Positions 63,173 through 64,000 of a stretch of 64,000 bases of DNA are shown in pieces. The notes under the pieces were generated by a model. That model ran no database searches, was not told where the DNA came from, and saw nothing but the letters and a program-made list of their open reading frames with translations. Source of the DNA: Desulfuromonas sp. KJ2020. Its GTDB lineage: Bacteria > Desulfobacterota > Desulfuromonadia > Desulfuromonadales > SZUA-540. The position numbers and the translations under genes are program-made. The stretch spans positions 1,100,238-1,164,237 of the forward strand of contig NZ_JAKUKE010000001.1 in the NCBI RefSeq assembly GCF_024197615.1. The letters are read 5' to 3'. Position 1 is the first letter of the stretch. Each line of letters starts with the position of its first letter.

Positions 63173-63607
63173 TTACCTTGAAAGAACTTTGTATCCTTCG
63201 GTAAGGGCAATGGAAACTATTGTTGCTAAAGCACTTTTTGCAGTTTCTTTTACGCCCGATTTTATAGCAGAAGAAATTTCTTCTCCTATTGATTTTCCAG
63301 TGAGTGCCTCCGGGGTGTGCTTCATAGTTTCTAAGCCCATTGGGGTTAGCACAACACCGTAGGCTTCGTAACTTTCAATTTTGCTCGCCCAAATATAACC
63401 GGATCGCTCAAGCCAGACTGTGGTTTCTGCAAATAATTCATGTTTATCAAAATAGGTTTCAGTGTTGTCATCATCGTCGAACATTTCTATTGCTAGATCA
63501 TTGAAGATGATTTCTGTTCTTTTTGGAAACGTCTCTAATAATTTTCCAAAAAGGATTCCGACACTTCTATTGAAAATTTCTATATTGGCTAAATTGTTAC
63601 TGTTCAT
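63173..63607 (-). CDS. AT-rich hypothetical protein
   Basis: 144 residues. Starts MNSNNLANIEIFNRSVGILFG; soluble, helical and acidic in the middle (MFDDDDNTETYFDKHELFAETTVWLERSGYIW), with a C-terminal hydrophobic segment (ALATIVSIALTEGY). No family recognised, though the middle resembles a DUF2513-like or winged-helix-type fold. Its AT-rich codon use differs sharply from the window average, and it lies right beside the IS481 element, so it was probably acquired by transfer. A weak ribosome site (TTGAAAGAAATT). Confidence 0.6.
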   Translation of the reverse strand: MNSNNLANIEIFNRSVGILFGKLLETFPKRTEIIFNDLAIEMFDDDDNTETYFDKHELFAETTVWLERSGYIWASKIESYEAYGVVLTPMGLETMKHTPEALTGKSIGEEISSAIKSGVKETAKSALATIVSIALTEGYKVLSR

Positions 63608-63679
63608 ATAATTTCTTTCAAATTCTAACGGTTAAGCTCACCGGCGGCGCTGGGACGCTAGCAGAGCAGAGACCTTTTA

Positions 63680-64000
63680 TCTGTAAGAAATTGACGCGTT
63701 GTTTACAGAATCCGATAATATCGAGCGGAGGATTTTGTAAACATGGTCATGCACAAAAACATTCGGTTAACGCCTCATGATCGGCAGAAGATCTGGCAGC
63801 TTTGGCAGACTGGCGAATACAAGGTTAGTCGCCTGGCAGAACTCTACCGGGTTTCGAGGCCAACGATCTACAAGATACTCGCACGGGCCAGGAAGCAGGA
63901 GTTTGTACCCCGCAAGAGTGTCAACGATCGTTTTCGTAGCCTCAAGTATGGGCTGAAGCGGCTGGCTAAAGTCGAGCGCGAACTCGAAGAAAAACGAAAA
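63680..64000 (+). mobile_element. IS481-family insertion sequence, left part (cut by window edge)
   Basis: The transposase gene begins at 63743. The left end may lie near 63680, where TGTAAGAAATTGACGC and TTTACAG-type bases resemble an IS terminal repeat. The right end is outside the window, so the length, the right repeat and the target duplication cannot be seen. Confidence 0.5.
63743..64000 (+). CDS. IS481-family transposase, N-terminal part
   Basis: 86 residues without stop, running off the right edge. Start MVMHKNIRLTPHDRQKIWQLWQTGEYKVSRLAELYRVSRPTIYKILARARKQEF is the IS481 N-terminal HTH (Tnp_IS481/leucine-rich helix pattern with LAELYRVSRPTIYKIL), followed by a basic linker (RKSVNDRFRSLKYGLKRLAKVERELEEKRK). 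The DDE catalytic part would lie downstream, outside the window. GGAGG sits 12 bases before the ATG at 63743; the second ATG at 63749 is also possible. Confidence 0.75.
   Translation, partial: MVMHKNIRLTPHDRQKIWQLWQTGEYKVSRLAELYRVSRPTIYKILARARKQEFVPRKSVNDRFRSLKYGLKRLAKVERELEEKRK

Overview
The window is a GC-rich chromosomal segment that looks like a Desulfuromonadales-type delta-proteobacterium (Desulfuromonas/Geobacter/Pelobacter relatives). The support is the dense two-component and c-di-GMP signalling, two HesB/IscA-like genes with in-frame UGA (selenocysteine) codons, a rubrerythrin/PerR/KatG defence set, an OprP-type porin and a chemotaxis set with CheX. This assignment is an inference from gene content. 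I see no rRNA, tRNA, CRISPR array or prophage. The only mobile element is an IS481-type transposase cut by the right edge.

Layout. 1-7.1 kb: a GAF-domain gene cut by the left edge, a two-gene cation/proton antiport unit (TrkA-N protein plus CPA2 antiporter), then a small membrane ORF, a receiver/ATPase kinase, a GT4 glycosyltransferase and a PAP2 phosphatase in one run. 7.1-7.75 kb: a gene-free stretch full of hairpins. 7.75-13.2 kb: OprP-like porin, a small Cys-rich protein, an RdgC-like protein, a membrane protein and a second-type EF-G. 13.2-20 kb: a large unrecognised protein, a PhnP-like hydrolase overlapping a chemoreceptor, a CheX-type protein with N-terminal GspE-like repeats, and a CheY. 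20-27.4 kb: twin selenoprotein genes, thiM, recQ, a cupin, a radical SAM/SPASM protein, a DUF523-DUF1722 protein and a PAS-GGDEF cyclase. 27.4-36.2 kb: lipoproteins, a TPR protein, a Ser-rich exported protein, two tandem paralogous lipoproteins, YaiI/YaeQ-family proteins, an NlpE-like lipoprotein and an SRPBCC protein. 36.4-44.3 kb: a + strand signalling run: hybrid kinase, HD-GYP response regulator, PhnD-like binding protein, and a PhnD-PAS-GGDEF cyclase. 44.3-52.7 kb: lipocalin, PsiE, GNAT, then PerR-rubrerythrin and PerR-KatG oxidative-stress units and small stress proteins. 53-57.6 kb: TonB-dependent receptor, tonB, exbD and exbB, divergent from a DeoR-type regulator with a NosL-like cysteine-rich C-terminus. 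57.6-64 kb: assorted membrane and secreted proteins, a GGDEF cyclase, a flavin reductase, AT-rich hypothetical genes and the IS481 edge.

How parts work together. The most coherent candidate for a little-described system is the 53-57.6 kb cluster. The receptor carries the CxxxM and HxM motifs known from the copper receptor OprC, it has its own TonB/ExbB/ExbD, and the divergent regulator joins a DeoR helix-turn-helix to a NosL-like metal domain. Three perfect GTTA-N6-TAAC sites lie between the two transcription units. I read this as a copper-acquisition regulon with its own sensor-repressor. As written, the tonB frame is broken by an 11-base homopolymer. The 36-44 kb run places c-di-GMP synthesis and breakdown beside two phosphonate-type periplasmic binding modules. 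The 20.4-21.1 kb gap that appears empty actually holds two tandem selenoproteins.
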